A DNA stretch of 64,000 nucleotides from an uncultured Enhydrobacter sp. (GCA_946222995.1 CAMIOS010000001.1:186001-250000), one strand, 5' to 3'; counted from the first letter of the stretch, positions 9,391 through 18,709 are shown. Made by a program: numbers and translations. The notes: generated by a model from the sequence alone, not told the origin.

Positions 9391-9456
9391 TAGCAAAATT
9401 TTTTCAAGCAGATTGTAACCCTTTGCTTGAACTTTGCAATAGTTTACGAGGTCATT

Positions 9457-10557
9457 ATGCGTCGAATTTCTCAAATAGCCAGCTTGACAGTGTTAGCGGT
9501 AGCCTTAAGTGGGGTGACAGGCTGTCAAACGCTCAAAAACTCTAAGTTATTCGGTGGTAAAGACGAAATCAAAGCCCAAAAAGCAGAAAAAAGTGAACAA
9601 GGCTACTACAATGAAGCTCGTAATAATATCAATAAGGGCAATTATGCCAAAGCGGCTGCCAATTTGACCGATTTACGCACATTTTACCCCGTAGGCAACT
9701 ATAGCGAACAAGCCTTGTTAGACTTAATGTATGCCCAATTTCAGCATGGCGATTACCTCGAGGCGGTGGCAAGTAGCGAAAGTTTTATTAAATCTTATCC
9801 TACCAATCCGCAAGTAGATTATGCCTACTATGTGCGTGGCGTTGCTAATATGCAAGCGGGCAATGACGGCATTATGAAGTACACCAAACTTGACCCTGCT
9901 CACCGTGATATGGGATACTCACGATTGGCATTTAACAACTTTCAAGAGTTGATTGGCCGCTATCCAAACAGCGCTTATGCCCCCGATGCGGCGTTACGCA
10001 TGCGTTATATATACAATCAATTTGCCGAACATGAAATGGATGTTGCCCGTTGGTATATCAAACGCAAAGCCTATGTCGCCTCAGCCAATCGAGCAAAATG
10101 GGTGTTCCAATACTACCCACAAAGCCAAGCTATTCCCGAAGCCATCGCCACGTTGGCATATAGCTATGATAGATTGGGTATGAAAGATACTGCTAACCAA
10201 TACCGCCAATTGCTACAGCTTAATTACCCACAATTATTGGATAATAATGGCAATGTAAGGCTTGAAAATACCCGTACAGGATCAAATTGGCTTAATAAGG
10301 CAACATTGGGTATTTTGGGACAAAGTTCTACCAATACCAATTTAAAACAACAAACCAATACCAATATCGCAACCAAGCCACAAGTTATCCAAAATGTGCA
10401 ACAAGCCGCTGCATTGCGTTTGCCACAAACCACCGCCGTTAATTCTTCAACGCGTGGTGATTCAACAACAGACGACTTAACCAGACAGCGTGATTTAAAT
10501 ATTGGTTTGGCTTTACCAACCGATAGCGATACCTCAAATCCCAATTCTGCGAAATAA
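9457..10557 (+). CDS. bamD: Outer-membrane assembly lipoprotein BamD
   Basis: 366 residues from the ATG at 9457, which has GAGG upstream; a TTG 30 bases earlier would put ten odd residues before the signal peptide. The lipoprotein signal peptide ends in the lipobox VTGC with lipid-bearing C23. TPR repeats follow (YNEARNNINKGNYAKA, YYVRGVANMQAGN, FQELIGRYPNSAYAPDA and so on). BamD is the essential lipoprotein of the BAM complex that inserts beta-barrel proteins into the outer membrane. The C-terminal ~100 residues are Asn/Thr/Gln-rich and outside the TPR fold, making the protein longer than the ~245 residues of E. coli BamD. Confidence 0.95.
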   Translation: MRRISQIASLTVLAVALSGVTGCQTLKNSKLFGGKDEIKAQKAEKSEQGYYNEARNNINKGNYAKAAANLTDLRTFYPVGNYSEQALLDLMYAQFQHGDYLEAVASSESFIKSYPTNPQVDYAYYVRGVANMQAGNDGIMKYTKLDPAHRDMGYSRLAFNNFQELIGRYPNSAYAPDAALRMRYIYNQFAEHEMDVARWYIKRKAYVASANRAKWVFQYYPQSQAIPEAIATLAYSYDRLGMKDTANQYRQLLQLNYPQLLDNNGNVRLENTRTGSNWLNKATLGILGQSSTNTNLKQQTNTNIATKPQVIQNVQQAAALRLPQTTAVNSSTRGDSTTDDLTRQRDLNIGLALPTDSDTSNPNSAK

Positions 10558-10602
10558 TGATTTAACTGAGCAAATGTATTGACATTGCTGAGCGTGTTTT
10601 GT

Positions 10603-10632
10603 AATAGCTAAACTTATATAGGTTTAGCTATT
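10603..10632 (+). terminator. Possible weak terminator after bamD
   Basis: An 11-bp perfect inverted repeat (AATAGCTAAAC / GTTTAGCTATT) with an 8-base loop lies 45 bases after bamD. It is AT-rich and followed only by a broken T run, so it could also be a binding site. Confidence 0.4.
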
Positions 10633-10680
10633 GTCATCTTTAAGGCATGACGATGCTGTATAAAAGTCAGCCATAGCAAT

Positions 10681-10740
10681 TTAAGCCGCTTAAGCCACTT
10701 AAGAAACTTTTTAAGAAACTTTACTTTACACTTAAGACAC
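10681..10740 (+). repeat. Five imperfect TTAAGnnnC repeats before dnaG
   Basis: Nine-base units TTAAGCCGC, TTAAGCCAC, TTAAGAAAC, TTAAGAAAC and TTAAGACAC fill the leader between bamD and dnaG; the first three are adjacent. The dnaG start lies 20 bases downstream, and no convincing Shine-Dalgarno sequence precedes it. Confidence 0.6.
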
Positions 10741-10760
10741 TTACTAGACAATCACCAACC

Positions 10761-13220
10761 ATGACTAATAACCACATCATTGAGCAAATTCTTGCCAGTG
10801 CCGATATTGTCAAAATTATTGGCAAATACGTTGAGCTCAAGCGGTCGGGCAATGAGTATAAAGGTTGCTGCCCGTTTCATGGGGAAAAAACACCTTCATT
10901 TTATGTTAATCCACAAAAAAATTTGTACAATTGCTTTGGCTGTGGCGTGAGTGGTAATGCGTTAACTTTTTTAAAAGATTATGAAAACATGACCGCAGGC
11001 GAAGCACTCAAAGAATTGTCCCGTCAAACCGGTATTGAGTTACCCAAAGAGCCGCTCAATAAAGCAGCGACTTACAAACGTACGAATGCGCCGGCTAACA
11101 CTAGCCAACGAAATGCTATTGCGGTGCAGACAGCGGTTTTGGCGACTACCAATTTGGCAGGGGAATTATCTGCTATAATGCCTACCGATACTAGTGGGTT
11201 AGCCTCACCTTCAGCATCATTACCAACAGTAACCCCACCCGATCAGCCCCATACGGGTGCAAGTACACGTGTCGGCACAAGTGTAAGTGACGCCCCCGTC
11301 TTGTATTCTGATGGTCTTGATAATCAAGCCACCGAACCTGACTTTGATGCCAATTTTAGCACTGTCAATCCGGTTGCCGAGTTGTTGGCGAGCAGTCTCA
11401 CCGATTTTTATGTCTCTTCCCAATTTAATCCAACTTACGATTTTCAGGACTTTCACCAGTCCAATAATCAAGCGGCTGTTTATGCATCAACGATCGCTGA
11501 ACAAGAAGATGGTTCTAGCAGTCTTTATGATTTATTGGCTCAAATCGCTGTGTTTTATCAGCAGCAATTAAGTCAAAATACCTTGGCTCAGCAGTATTTT
11601 TTGCAGCGCGGACTCACCCAAGCCACTATCGAAGCCTTTGCTTTAGGCTATGCCCCAGCAGGGTGGCAACACCTTGAGCAGGCGTTCCCAAGAGATATTG
11701 CCGGGCTAAAAATCCTTGGTCTTGTGCGTGAGTCCAATAAAGGCAAAGATTATGATTTGCTGCGCAATCGGGTGATTTTCCCTATTCGGGATAACCAAGG
11801 GCGAATTGTGGGCTTTGCAGGACGCTCGCTGAATGATGACGATATGCCTAAATATATCAACTCAAGCGATTCGCCCATATTTCACAAACAAACGATTTTA
11901 TATGGTTTATATGAAGGACGAAAGGCAAAAGCCAAGGACTGGCTTGTGGTTGAAGGCTACATGGATGTGATTAGTCTACACCAAGCAGGTGTCTATGGCG
12001 CAGTCGCTTCAATGGGCACCGCCATTGCCACCAGCCAAATTGAGCGCCTACTACAGTTAAATCCTGTATTGACCTTAAGTTTTGATGGGGATGCTGCGGG
12101 GCAAAAAGCCGCATGGCGCGCAATGGAAGTAGCATTGCCTACGTTGAGCGATGGTAAAGAATTACGATTTTTGACTTTACCCAATAACCACGACCCTGAC
12201 AGTTTTGTTAAAACGTATGGCAAAGCCGCCATGCAAACCCAAATCAGCAACGCTGTGCCCATGTCGCAGTATTTATTCTCGATATTAAGCCGCCGTTATG
12301 ACATTAATATCGCTGAAGGGCGTGGCAAATTATTGGCTGAAATTGGCGAGCTAACTCGCAAATTACCCAAAGGTAGCTATGGCTGGCTGCTGCGAGAAGA
12401 CATGCGCCAACGGATGGGACTGGGCAAACGTACCCAATCTCGTACGGCACAAGATGCCCTACTCAACTTTAATAGTTTTTTAACCAAGCATTTATTATTA
12501 CAATTGTGCTTTTTATATCAGCCAGAGCTTTTGGGTAATAAACCCGCTGAGGTATCCCTATCGACTGCTACCCCATTTACGCTTAATAATGACTTGATTT
12601 ATCAGGTATATTATTTAAGCCGAGCGACCAAAACGTTTTTGCCCAAAAAACAGCATAAAAAGCGGCTTAAAAAAAATCTTGCTACTTTCCCCTTATCCAA
12701 GATGCTTTTTGAACCAATGTTGGACAAGCAACTGTCACGCCGTTGGCGACCACCGCATTTTAATAACAGTGCCAATTTAGAAACCCTGTATCATCATTTC
12801 AATCAGTTTTATCGACCCAATATGCTCATATGGCAAGATATTGCGGATGAGGATATGTTGCAACTGATTGATTGGATTCAACAAATCCAACCAAAACTGA
12901 TTGAAATCGGGGCAACCATTGAGGATGACTTTGCTCGTATCAATGCCAAAGCCCATTTTATTTTGGCGGGCTTGACACCAGATTTACAACAAAAATTGTG
13001 TAGTCATTGGGTTGGTTTTTTTACCAGTTTAAGTCAACGTGCGATCCATGACATATTTTTACTAGTAATTGAGATTTTAACCCCAATGCTATTGGGTGTA
13101 CTTAATAAACCTATCAAAATCAGCAATGACGAGGACATCGAACGGCTTCGGCTTGCCAAAGACCAAAGTCAGACGATATTTAATTGGTTCCAAAGATGGC
13201 AACAACAAAAAGAAGTTTAG
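10761..13220 (+). CDS. dnaG: DNA primase DnaG with long inserted linker
   Basis: 819 residues against about 580-650 for most DnaG. The zinc-binding domain (1-100) has C37, H40, C58 and C61. A low-complexity Thr/Ser/Pro/Asp-rich stretch at about 107-262 separates it from the RNA-polymerase/TOPRIM core, where VVEGYMDVISL and SFDGDAAGQKAA carry the catalytic acidic residues. The C-terminal ~220 residues correspond to the helicase-interaction region and are poorly conserved. DnaG makes RNA primers at the fork with DnaB. Usual neighbours rpsU and rpoD are absent here. The core motifs are complete, so it should be active; only the linker is unusual. Confidence 0.95.
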   Translation: MTNNHIIEQILASADIVKIIGKYVELKRSGNEYKGCCPFHGEKTPSFYVNPQKNLYNCFGCGVSGNALTFLKDYENMTAGEALKELSRQTGIELPKEPLNKAATYKRTNAPANTSQRNAIAVQTAVLATTNLAGELSAIMPTDTSGLASPSASLPTVTPPDQPHTGASTRVGTSVSDAPVLYSDGLDNQATEPDFDANFSTVNPVAELLASSLTDFYVSSQFNPTYDFQDFHQSNNQAAVYASTIAEQEDGSSSLYDLLAQIAVFYQQQLSQNTLAQQYFLQRGLTQATIEAFALGYAPAGWQHLEQAFPRDIAGLKILGLVRESNKGKDYDLLRNRVIFPIRDNQGRIVGFAGRSLNDDDMPKYINSSDSPIFHKQTILYGLYEGRKAKAKDWLVVEGYMDVISLHQAGVYGAVASMGTAIATSQIERLLQLNPVLTLSFDGDAAGQKAAWRAMEVALPTLSDGKELRFLTLPNNHDPDSFVKTYGKAAMQTQISNAVPMSQYLFSILSRRYDINIAEGRGKLLAEIGELTRKLPKGSYGWLLREDMRQRMGLGKRTQSRTAQDALLNFNSFLTKHLLLQLCFLYQPELLGNKPAEVSLSTATPFTLNNDLIYQVYYLSRATKTFLPKKQHKKRLKKNLATFPLSKMLFEPMLDKQLSRRWRPPHFNNSANLETLYHHFNQFYRPNMLIWQDIADEDMLQLIDWIQQIQPKLIEIGATIEDDFARINAKAHFILAGLTPDLQQKLCSHWVGFFTSLSQRAIHDIFLLVIEILTPMLLGVLNKPIKISNDEDIERLRLAKDQSQTIFNWFQRWQQQKEV

Positions 13221-13259
13221 GCTAAGTTACCATCTTTGTTGTAATCATTGATGAGTTGA

Positions 13260-14570
13260 TTAGCGCATTTGAATCCGTGCATCATGGAACATATCCATCT
13301 CAGGCGCAAGCACTTTCATAAAGCGGTCAAAATACAATAACTGCTTGGTTAACAAGGCAAAGTCACGGGGAAAATGAATACCGTGGCGTTTTCCCACTTC
13401 AACCATCTCTAGTAGCATTTGGTTGATTTCGTCAGCGTGGTCTTTCATCTGATTGGGATTGAGCTTATCAATGGTTTTTCCGATAAATAAACTATCTTCG
13501 GCTAAGATTTTTTTTATCATGGATTGCAAGTCTTTTGCCAACACATTGACATTGACCGTCTCTCGCCCATGGGTCATATCCATCTCGACCATGTAATGAG
13601 CCATACCTTGATAATCTTCCTTCGCAAAGCTATCCATCATACCGATGCTCGCTTGCCAAGCTTTTGGTTCAAGCTTACCCACAATTCCAAAATCAATAAA
13701 TCCAATACGACCATCGGTCAGTAACATCAGATTACCTGCGTGCAAATCAGCATGAAAGGTATTGCACATCATCAGGCTGGCAAACCAAGTATTAAGTGTA
13801 TCTGCCATCACTTGAGCAGGGTATTTGCAGTATTGTTGCATGGCGGCATCGTCAATCATCGACACCCCAAAAAACCGCTCCATGACCAGTACCTTTCGGG
13901 TACTAAACTCATGATAAACATGGGGAGCAACCACTTTTTGATTACCAGACTTTTTCAAAAAGTCCTGAAAGTCATCAATGTTTTTAGCTTCTTGCAAAAA
14001 GTCGGTTTCGGCAGACATCCGCAGGCGAATTTCATCAATAATCGGTGAAATACTGGCAAACTTAAGCGAAGGGGCAATAGCGTCCATCAAGCGTGTTAAG
14101 CCATACATCATGCCCAAATCGGTTTGAATAAGGGTATCGACATTGGGCTTTTGCACCTTTAATACCACATTATCGCCATTTTTGAGAATTGCCGCATGCA
14201 CTTGGGCAATCGAAGCTGAAGCCAATGGCTTGACCTCAATACTTTGAAAAATATCCTCAAGCGTTTGTCCGTCTTTTTCAAGCTCATCACGCAATACGCC
14301 CTCAATATAGGTATAAGGCATAGGCGTGGTTTGGTCAAGACAATCTTGAAACGCCTCAACATATTCTCTTGGAAACAGCGATGGCGTACTGGCGATAAAT
14401 TGTCCGATTTTGATATAAGTTGTGCCCAGTTGCTCAAAGGCATCTTTAAGCATAATCGGCGACAGTTTTTCACCTTGGGCAATGCGTAAACCCGTTTTAC
14501 CTGCAATCGTGGCGGTCTGCCCTACCCGCTGTATCACATTAAGTGAGGTTTTAAGTAGCGATTTTTTCAT
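13260..14570 (-). CDS. ABC1/AarF-family atypical kinase
   Basis: 436 residues. Family motifs are present: KIGQF near the N-terminus (KxGQ), ASASIAQVHAA, the lysine in NVVLKVQKP, the catalytic HADLHAGN and the metal-binding IDFGIVG. These proteins are ATPase-like atypical kinases of the UbiB/ADCK group that support ubiquinone biosynthesis or lipid homeostasis. It lacks the C-terminal transmembrane pair typical of UbiB, so it is more likely a second ABC1 paralogue than UbiB itself. It is the last gene of an apparent ampG-prmC-moeB-ABC1 run, 47 bases after moeB, and converges on dnaG with no clear terminator between. Confidence 0.85.
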   Translation of the reverse strand: MKKSLLKTSLNVIQRVGQTATIAGKTGLRIAQGEKLSPIMLKDAFEQLGTTYIKIGQFIASTPSLFPREYVEAFQDCLDQTTPMPYTYIEGVLRDELEKDGQTLEDIFQSIEVKPLASASIAQVHAAILKNGDNVVLKVQKPNVDTLIQTDLGMMYGLTRLMDAIAPSLKFASISPIIDEIRLRMSAETDFLQEAKNIDDFQDFLKKSGNQKVVAPHVYHEFSTRKVLVMERFFGVSMIDDAAMQQYCKYPAQVMADTLNTWFASLMMCNTFHADLHAGNLMLLTDGRIGFIDFGIVGKLEPKAWQASIGMMDSFAKEDYQGMAHYMVEMDMTHGRETVNVNVLAKDLQSMIKKILAEDSLFIGKTIDKLNPNQMKDHADEINQMLLEMVEVGKRHGIHFPRDFALLTKQLLYFDRFMKVLAPEMDMFHDARIQMR

Positions 14571-14617
14571 GGTTTTAGCCCTGTTAGCTTAACGTTCATG
14601 GTTTAACCCAAATTTTA

Positions 14618-15424
14618 TTATTTTACCGTACTTTGCCCACAAACCGTGCAGTTTTTGTCCTGTTGGTACTTTAATTTGCGTAAATTCATTTGCTCACCTT
14701 GCCAAAGTAATAACGTTTGGGCAATTGAATTTTTGCCAAGACCCAAAAACGTCAATGCCGCTTGTGCCTGTAAATTCCCCATAATCTGAGTGGTACTGGC
14801 AAGCACGCCATTTGTGGCACAAGTTTGGTTATCATCCTCTTCGCTTTCGCTATATTTTTGGTTAGGAAATAAACAATGATAACAACCTGTCCCTAAATAT
14901 GGCTCAAATAATGCCAATTGTCCCGTTTGTGCTATTGCGGACGCTGATAAAAGTGGTAGATTTTGCTTGACAGTGATTTGGTTGATGTGATCTCGTGTTT
15001 TGAAATTGTCACTGCAGTCGCAAATTAATTTACTTAGGCTATTTTTATGGGTTAAATTTAATAACTGTGAATAATTTTCTAACGTTAGCCGTTGGGTAAT
15101 CACCTCAACTTTACAAAAGTCATTGATTTTATTGATTTTCTGTTTAGCCACCAATGCTTTTAATTGCCCGATATCTTTGGGCGTAAATAGCGATTGACGT
15201 TGCAAATTACTTTCATCAATCACATCATCATCAATCAATGTCAAATGTCCTACACCGGCTCGACATAAGGTTTCGGCAAGCGGACAGCCTAGCCCACCCA
15301 TGCCTACGATGATGACATGGCTATTTTTTAGCCGAATTTGGGCATCAATGTCCCACCCTGCTAGCAAAATTTGGCGAGCGTAACGGAGCATTTCTTCGTC
15401 GCTTAATTGGTTATATGATGTCAT
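14618..15424 (-). CDS. moeB: ThiF/MoeB-family adenylyltransferase
   Basis: 268 residues. The nucleotide-binding motif VGMGGLGCPLAETLCRAG begins at residue 41 and is followed by LIDDDVIDESNLQRQ, typical of E1-like enzymes. Zinc ligands appear as two pairs, CYHC at about 178-181 and CTVCG near the C-terminus. MoeB adenylates the C-terminal glycine of MoaD in molybdopterin synthesis; the near-identical ThiF acts on ThiS. No thi or moa genes are adjacent, so the partner is not certain. It sits 33 bases after prmC, a pairing (prmC-moeB) seen in many proteobacteria. One copy of the dispersed CTTAGGCTATTTT motif encodes its NSLSK. Confidence 0.85.
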   Translation of the reverse strand: MTSYNQLSDEEMLRYARQILLAGWDIDAQIRLKNSHVIIVGMGGLGCPLAETLCRAGVGHLTLIDDDVIDESNLQRQSLFTPKDIGQLKALVAKQKINKINDFCKVEVITQRLTLENYSQLLNLTHKNSLSKLICDCSDNFKTRDHINQITVKQNLPLLSASAIAQTGQLALFEPYLGTGCYHCLFPNQKYSESEEDDNQTCATNGVLASTTQIMGNLQAQAALTFLGLGKNSIAQTLLLWQGEQMNLRKLKYQQDKNCTVCGQSTVK

Positions 15425-15457
15425 AGGTGGTTGATTTCTTATTTAGTAAATATTCAC

Positions 15458-16375
15458 TTAGGCTATTTTAAAAATGCCATACGTTACCCTATCATTACCG
15501 CCGTAGTCTTTTACCGTGGTAATATCGCTAAAACCATATTGGGCGAAAATAGCCTGCACTTGTTCGGCTTGGTTATAGCCATGTTCGATCGCCAGTAATC
15601 CATGATTGCTCATAAATTGACGGGCATCATCAATAATCTGCTCGATATCTGATAAGCCATGCTTATCGGCCACCAATGCGGTTATTGGCTCATGGGTAAG
15701 ATGGATTAAATGTGGGTCTTGTGGGTCAATATAGGGTGGATTAGACACGATGATATCAAAAGTTTGCGGCGCTAATTGATGAAACCAATCACTTTGCAAA
15801 AAGTGAATATTTGGTACCCCTAACCGCTTGGCATTTTGCTGTGCTACGGCTAAAGCTAGATCAGAAAAATCCACCGCGATCACTTGTGATTGCGGGTACT
15901 CCAGAGCAAGGCTAATGGCAATACAGCCAGAACCTGTGCCTAAATCCAGTATCGTTGGCTTATAATTAGATTTTTGTTCAATAAAATCCACGGCTGTTTC
16001 GACCAATATTTCAGTATCAGGTCTGGGAATCAATGTGTGTTCATTGACCAAAAATTCATGCTTCCAAAAGCCTTGCTTACCGATAACATAGGCTAAAGGC
16101 TCGCCCGCCGCTAGTCGTTGCAAGCCATGTTGATAGTCATGAATAACACTATCTTCTACCCTATCGTCTTGATGAGATATTAAATACGATAAATTTATAG
16201 GTCGATTGGTATGTGACTGTAAAAAATGGGCGAGCAATGTTTGGCGAATCGGTTTTTCGACCTGCGTTTGGCTATCAATCAAGGTTTTGATAGTATGTTG
16301 GTTTAAATTATTTAAATTATTTAAATTACTTAGGTTATTTAGATTACTTATATTACTTAGGCTATTTTCTGACAT
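15458..16375 (-). CDS. prmC: Release-factor glutamine methyltransferase PrmC
   Basis: 305 residues from the ATG at 16375; a TTG 15 bases upstream would overlap the end of ampG and is less likely. The SAM-binding motif ILDLGTGSGCIAISLA and the signature VSNPPYIDP, which binds the target glutamine, are intact. PrmC methylates the GGQ glutamine of RF1 and RF2. The N-terminus is unusual: a Ser/Asn/Leu repeat (NLSNLNNLNN type) encoded by a 9-bp tandem array precedes the normal helical domain. The stop codon lies inside a copy of the dispersed CTTAGGCTATTTT motif. Confidence 0.93.
   Translation of the reverse strand: MSENSLSNISNLNNLSNLNNLNNLNQHTIKTLIDSQTQVEKPIRQTLLAHFLQSHTNRPINLSYLISHQDDRVEDSVIHDYQHGLQRLAAGEPLAYVIGKQGFWKHEFLVNEHTLIPRPDTEILVETAVDFIEQKSNYKPTILDLGTGSGCIAISLALEYPQSQVIAVDFSDLALAVAQQNAKRLGVPNIHFLQSDWFHQLAPQTFDIIVSNPPYIDPQDPHLIHLTHEPITALVADKHGLSDIEQIIDDARQFMSNHGLLAIEHGYNQAEQVQAIFAQYGFSDITTVKDYGGNDRVTYGIFKIA
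16302..16364. repeat. 9-bp tandem array in prmC, seven units
   Basis: Plus-strand units TTTAAATTA (three times), CTTAGGTTA, TTTAGATTA, CTTATATTA and CTTAGGCTA run head to tail. The last unit is the core of the dispersed motif found elsewhere in the window. The unit is a multiple of three, so length change keeps the prmC frame and only alters the Asn/Ser/Leu-rich N-terminus. Confidence 0.85.
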
Positions 16376-16379
16376 GGCA

Positions 16380-17957
16380 TTAACGTTCAATTTTAAATTT
16401 GGCAGGTTGTTTCATCACGTGCTTATCGACCATATAAATCAAAAATAGCACAGGTACGCCAATCAAGGCGGTAAAGGTAAAGAATTTTTCATAGCCCATA
16501 CTATCCACCATCGCCCCCGAATAGCCCCCCAAAATCTTGGGGGTTAGCGTCATTAGCGAGCTTAATAAAGCGTATTGCACCATGCTAAAACGTATATTGG
16601 TCAGTACCGATAAAAAGGCGACAAATATCGCACTTGCTAATCCTGAAGCGAGGTTATCAAACATCACCGCAGTATACATGGCTGTAAAATCATGCCCTTT
16701 ACTCGCCAGCATGACAAACAATAAATTACTGGTCGATGCCAAAATCGCCCCGATTAGCATGGCGTTCATGATTTTAAAGCGCTCTGCTAAAATCCCGCCC
16801 AAAATTCCCCCAAAAATCGACATTGCCATGCCAAAGGTTTTGACCGCCAAGGCGATATCGGTCTTGCTAAAGCCTAGATTGACATAAAACAAATTCGACG
16901 TCGTGCCCGCCATGATATCAGAAATGCGGTACAAGCCAATCAATAAAATTAACCAAATCGCTTTTTTGCCATAACGCACAAAAAAATCTTGAATCGGGGC
17001 GACCCACATCTCGTCAGCGACTTGTTTTTTGATGATATTGGCTTTTAATAATGCCATCGCCGTTATAAGGGCAATGACAACCGCACCGATAAATTTAATA
17101 CTTTCATACATAAATGCCACAATCGACGGCGTGGCTTTGCCGGTTTCGGGCAATAAATTGCCAATTCCGATAAAGCTAACAATCAAGGCAACCACCGATA
17201 TCACAAACAACAAAAACAATTGAAAATAATCGCTCATCGGGCGTTCGTGTTGGGTGCGAGTGACAGTTGGCTCTTTGATAAATAACGTGGTGATAATACC
17301 TATTAACATCAAACTTGCCATAATATGGTAAGTATGCTGCCACGCTATCACGTTGTAAGCATTTTTGGTCGAGCCAAAGTATTCTGCCAAAAACAACGCC
17401 CCAGCCCCCGCCACAATTAGCCCGATGCGATACCCCGCCATAAACATCCCTGACAACACTGGTTGCATTGATTTTTCGGCAATTTCAATGCGATAGGCAT
17501 CAATCACGATGTCTTGCGTGGCCGCTGAAAAACCCAATAATACCGCTAATACCGCCATATAATTGAGCACCGATTCATTGGTCGGATTAAGACTGCCCAA
17601 CATAAAAATGGCAACCATCACCACCACTTGAGCGACTAACAACCAACTGCGTCGCTGACCCAAACTTTTGGTGAATGCAGGGATGGGTACGGCATTGACC
17701 AAGGGCGACCAAACAAATTTAAATGAGTATCCCAGCATCGCCCAACTAAACATGGTAATAATTTTGATATCAAACCCTGCTTCTTTAAGCCATATCGATA
17801 GACTTGAGAAAATCAACAAATAAGGCAACCCTGAGGAAAAACCTAACAACAACATCACTAAGGCTCGCTTATCCAAATAAGCCAATAATGCCTCACCCCA
17901 CGATTTTTTAGTTGAATCAGTTTCATATGATGATAAATTAAGATGGGATTGTGACAT
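16380..17957 (-). CDS. ampG: AmpG-family muropeptide permease
   Basis: 525 residues, a major-facilitator protein with about 12-14 hydrophobic helices. The N-terminal motif LLGFSSGLPYLLIFSSLSIW and the following LKEAGFD are typical of AmpG, which imports GlcNAc-anhydroMurNAc peptides from the periplasm during peptidoglycan recycling and thereby feeds AmpR-type beta-lactamase signalling. It is first in the run ampG-prmC-moeB-ABC1; prmC begins 4 bases after its stop. The start ATG at 17957 is followed by a polar cytoplasmic tail of about 25 residues. I see no ampD, ampR or beta-lactamase gene close by. Confidence 0.9.
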   Translation of the reverse strand: MSQSHLNLSSYETDSTKKSWGEALLAYLDKRALVMLLLGFSSGLPYLLIFSSLSIWLKEAGFDIKIITMFSWAMLGYSFKFVWSPLVNAVPIPAFTKSLGQRRSWLLVAQVVVMVAIFMLGSLNPTNESVLNYMAVLAVLLGFSAATQDIVIDAYRIEIAEKSMQPVLSGMFMAGYRIGLIVAGAGALFLAEYFGSTKNAYNVIAWQHTYHIMASLMLIGIITTLFIKEPTVTRTQHERPMSDYFQLFLLFVISVVALIVSFIGIGNLLPETGKATPSIVAFMYESIKFIGAVVIALITAMALLKANIIKKQVADEMWVAPIQDFFVRYGKKAIWLILLIGLYRISDIMAGTTSNLFYVNLGFSKTDIALAVKTFGMAMSIFGGILGGILAERFKIMNAMLIGAILASTSNLLFVMLASKGHDFTAMYTAVMFDNLASGLASAIFVAFLSVLTNIRFSMVQYALLSSLMTLTPKILGGYSGAMVDSMGYEKFFTFTALIGVPVLFLIYMVDKHVMKQPAKFKIER

Positions 17958-18132
17958 GGTGTTTACTCAACATTGTAGCAGTAAGGTTAACTTAAGATGT
18001 TTGCCATAAGTTAATCGATAGCAGGCTATTTTAGCCGATTTCCCATATTGCACAAGTCAAAAATACATTTTGGGCAGTTTGGTTGTTAAAATTCCCACTG
18101 TACTATAAACTAGCAATACTCTAGTAATATTT

Positions 18133-18152
18133 TAGCACGTCTGTGCTATACT
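18133..18152 (+). promoter_or_regulatory. -10 box overlapped by inverted-repeat operator
   Basis: TAGCAC-gtct-GTGCTA is a perfect 6-bp inverted repeat (18133-18148) overlapping TATACT (18147-18152), about 63 bases before the HicB-like start. The placement suits a repressor site, perhaps autoregulation by the HicB-like protein (inference). No good -35 is present. Confidence 0.45.
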
Positions 18153-18214
18153 AAAATTGTTCTGTATCTTGTCAAATTTTGGCTAAATCCACTTGTTGGA
18201 TATTGAGGCTATAT

Positions 18215-18610
18215 ATGCAATATCCGATTGCAATTTATTTAAAAGACCAGCAATATTATGTGATTATACCCGATATCCCCGAATTGCAAGCCCAAGGCAA
18301 AAATATGGGCGATGCGGTTGCAAATGCCCGCACCACCGTTATCAATCATCTTTATACCTTGCTAGACCAAGACAAAACGCTTCCTCAACCCACCGCGGTT
18401 GCTGCCCATTTGACCAATCCAAAATTTGCCGGTTGTACTTGGGCAATTGTGGGTATTGAAATGTCACGTATTATGGGCGACACCCTTGAAATAAGCGTGA
18501 ATCTACCAAATCGACTATTTAAACAAGTCGCCCAAACTTATCCCGATACCCCTATCGATTCAATCATTATTACCGCACTTAAACAATATCTGAACAAAAA
18601 AAATAGCTAA
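18215..18610 (+). CDS. HicB-family protein without a HicA partner
   Basis: 131 residues from the ATG at 18215. The N-terminal half is the HicB partial RNase-H fold (QYPIAIYLKD, YVIIPDIPELQAQGKNMGDAVANA). The C-terminal ~45 residues resemble a ribbon-helix-helix DNA-binding domain (LEISVNLPNRLFKQVA). HicB proteins are antitoxins that inhibit the mRNA-cutting HicA and repress their own operon. No HicA-size frame lies upstream or downstream: 17958-18214 is non-coding and a LysR gene follows. So it is an orphan, possibly now only a regulator. An inverted repeat over its -10 box is a candidate operator. Confidence 0.8.
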   Translation: MQYPIAIYLKDQQYYVIIPDIPELQAQGKNMGDAVANARTTVINHLYTLLDQDKTLPQPTAVAAHLTNPKFAGCTWAIVGIEMSRIMGDTLEISVNLPNRLFKQVAQTYPDTPIDSIIITALKQYLNKKNS

Positions 18611-18709
18611 TATTCTTCTTTTATAAAGGTGAGAATTTTTTAGGTATTTTGTAGTATTTAGCAGAGTAAAAGTAATTTAATCTTGATTTTTTTGGAAACA
18701 GGCTTTTTT

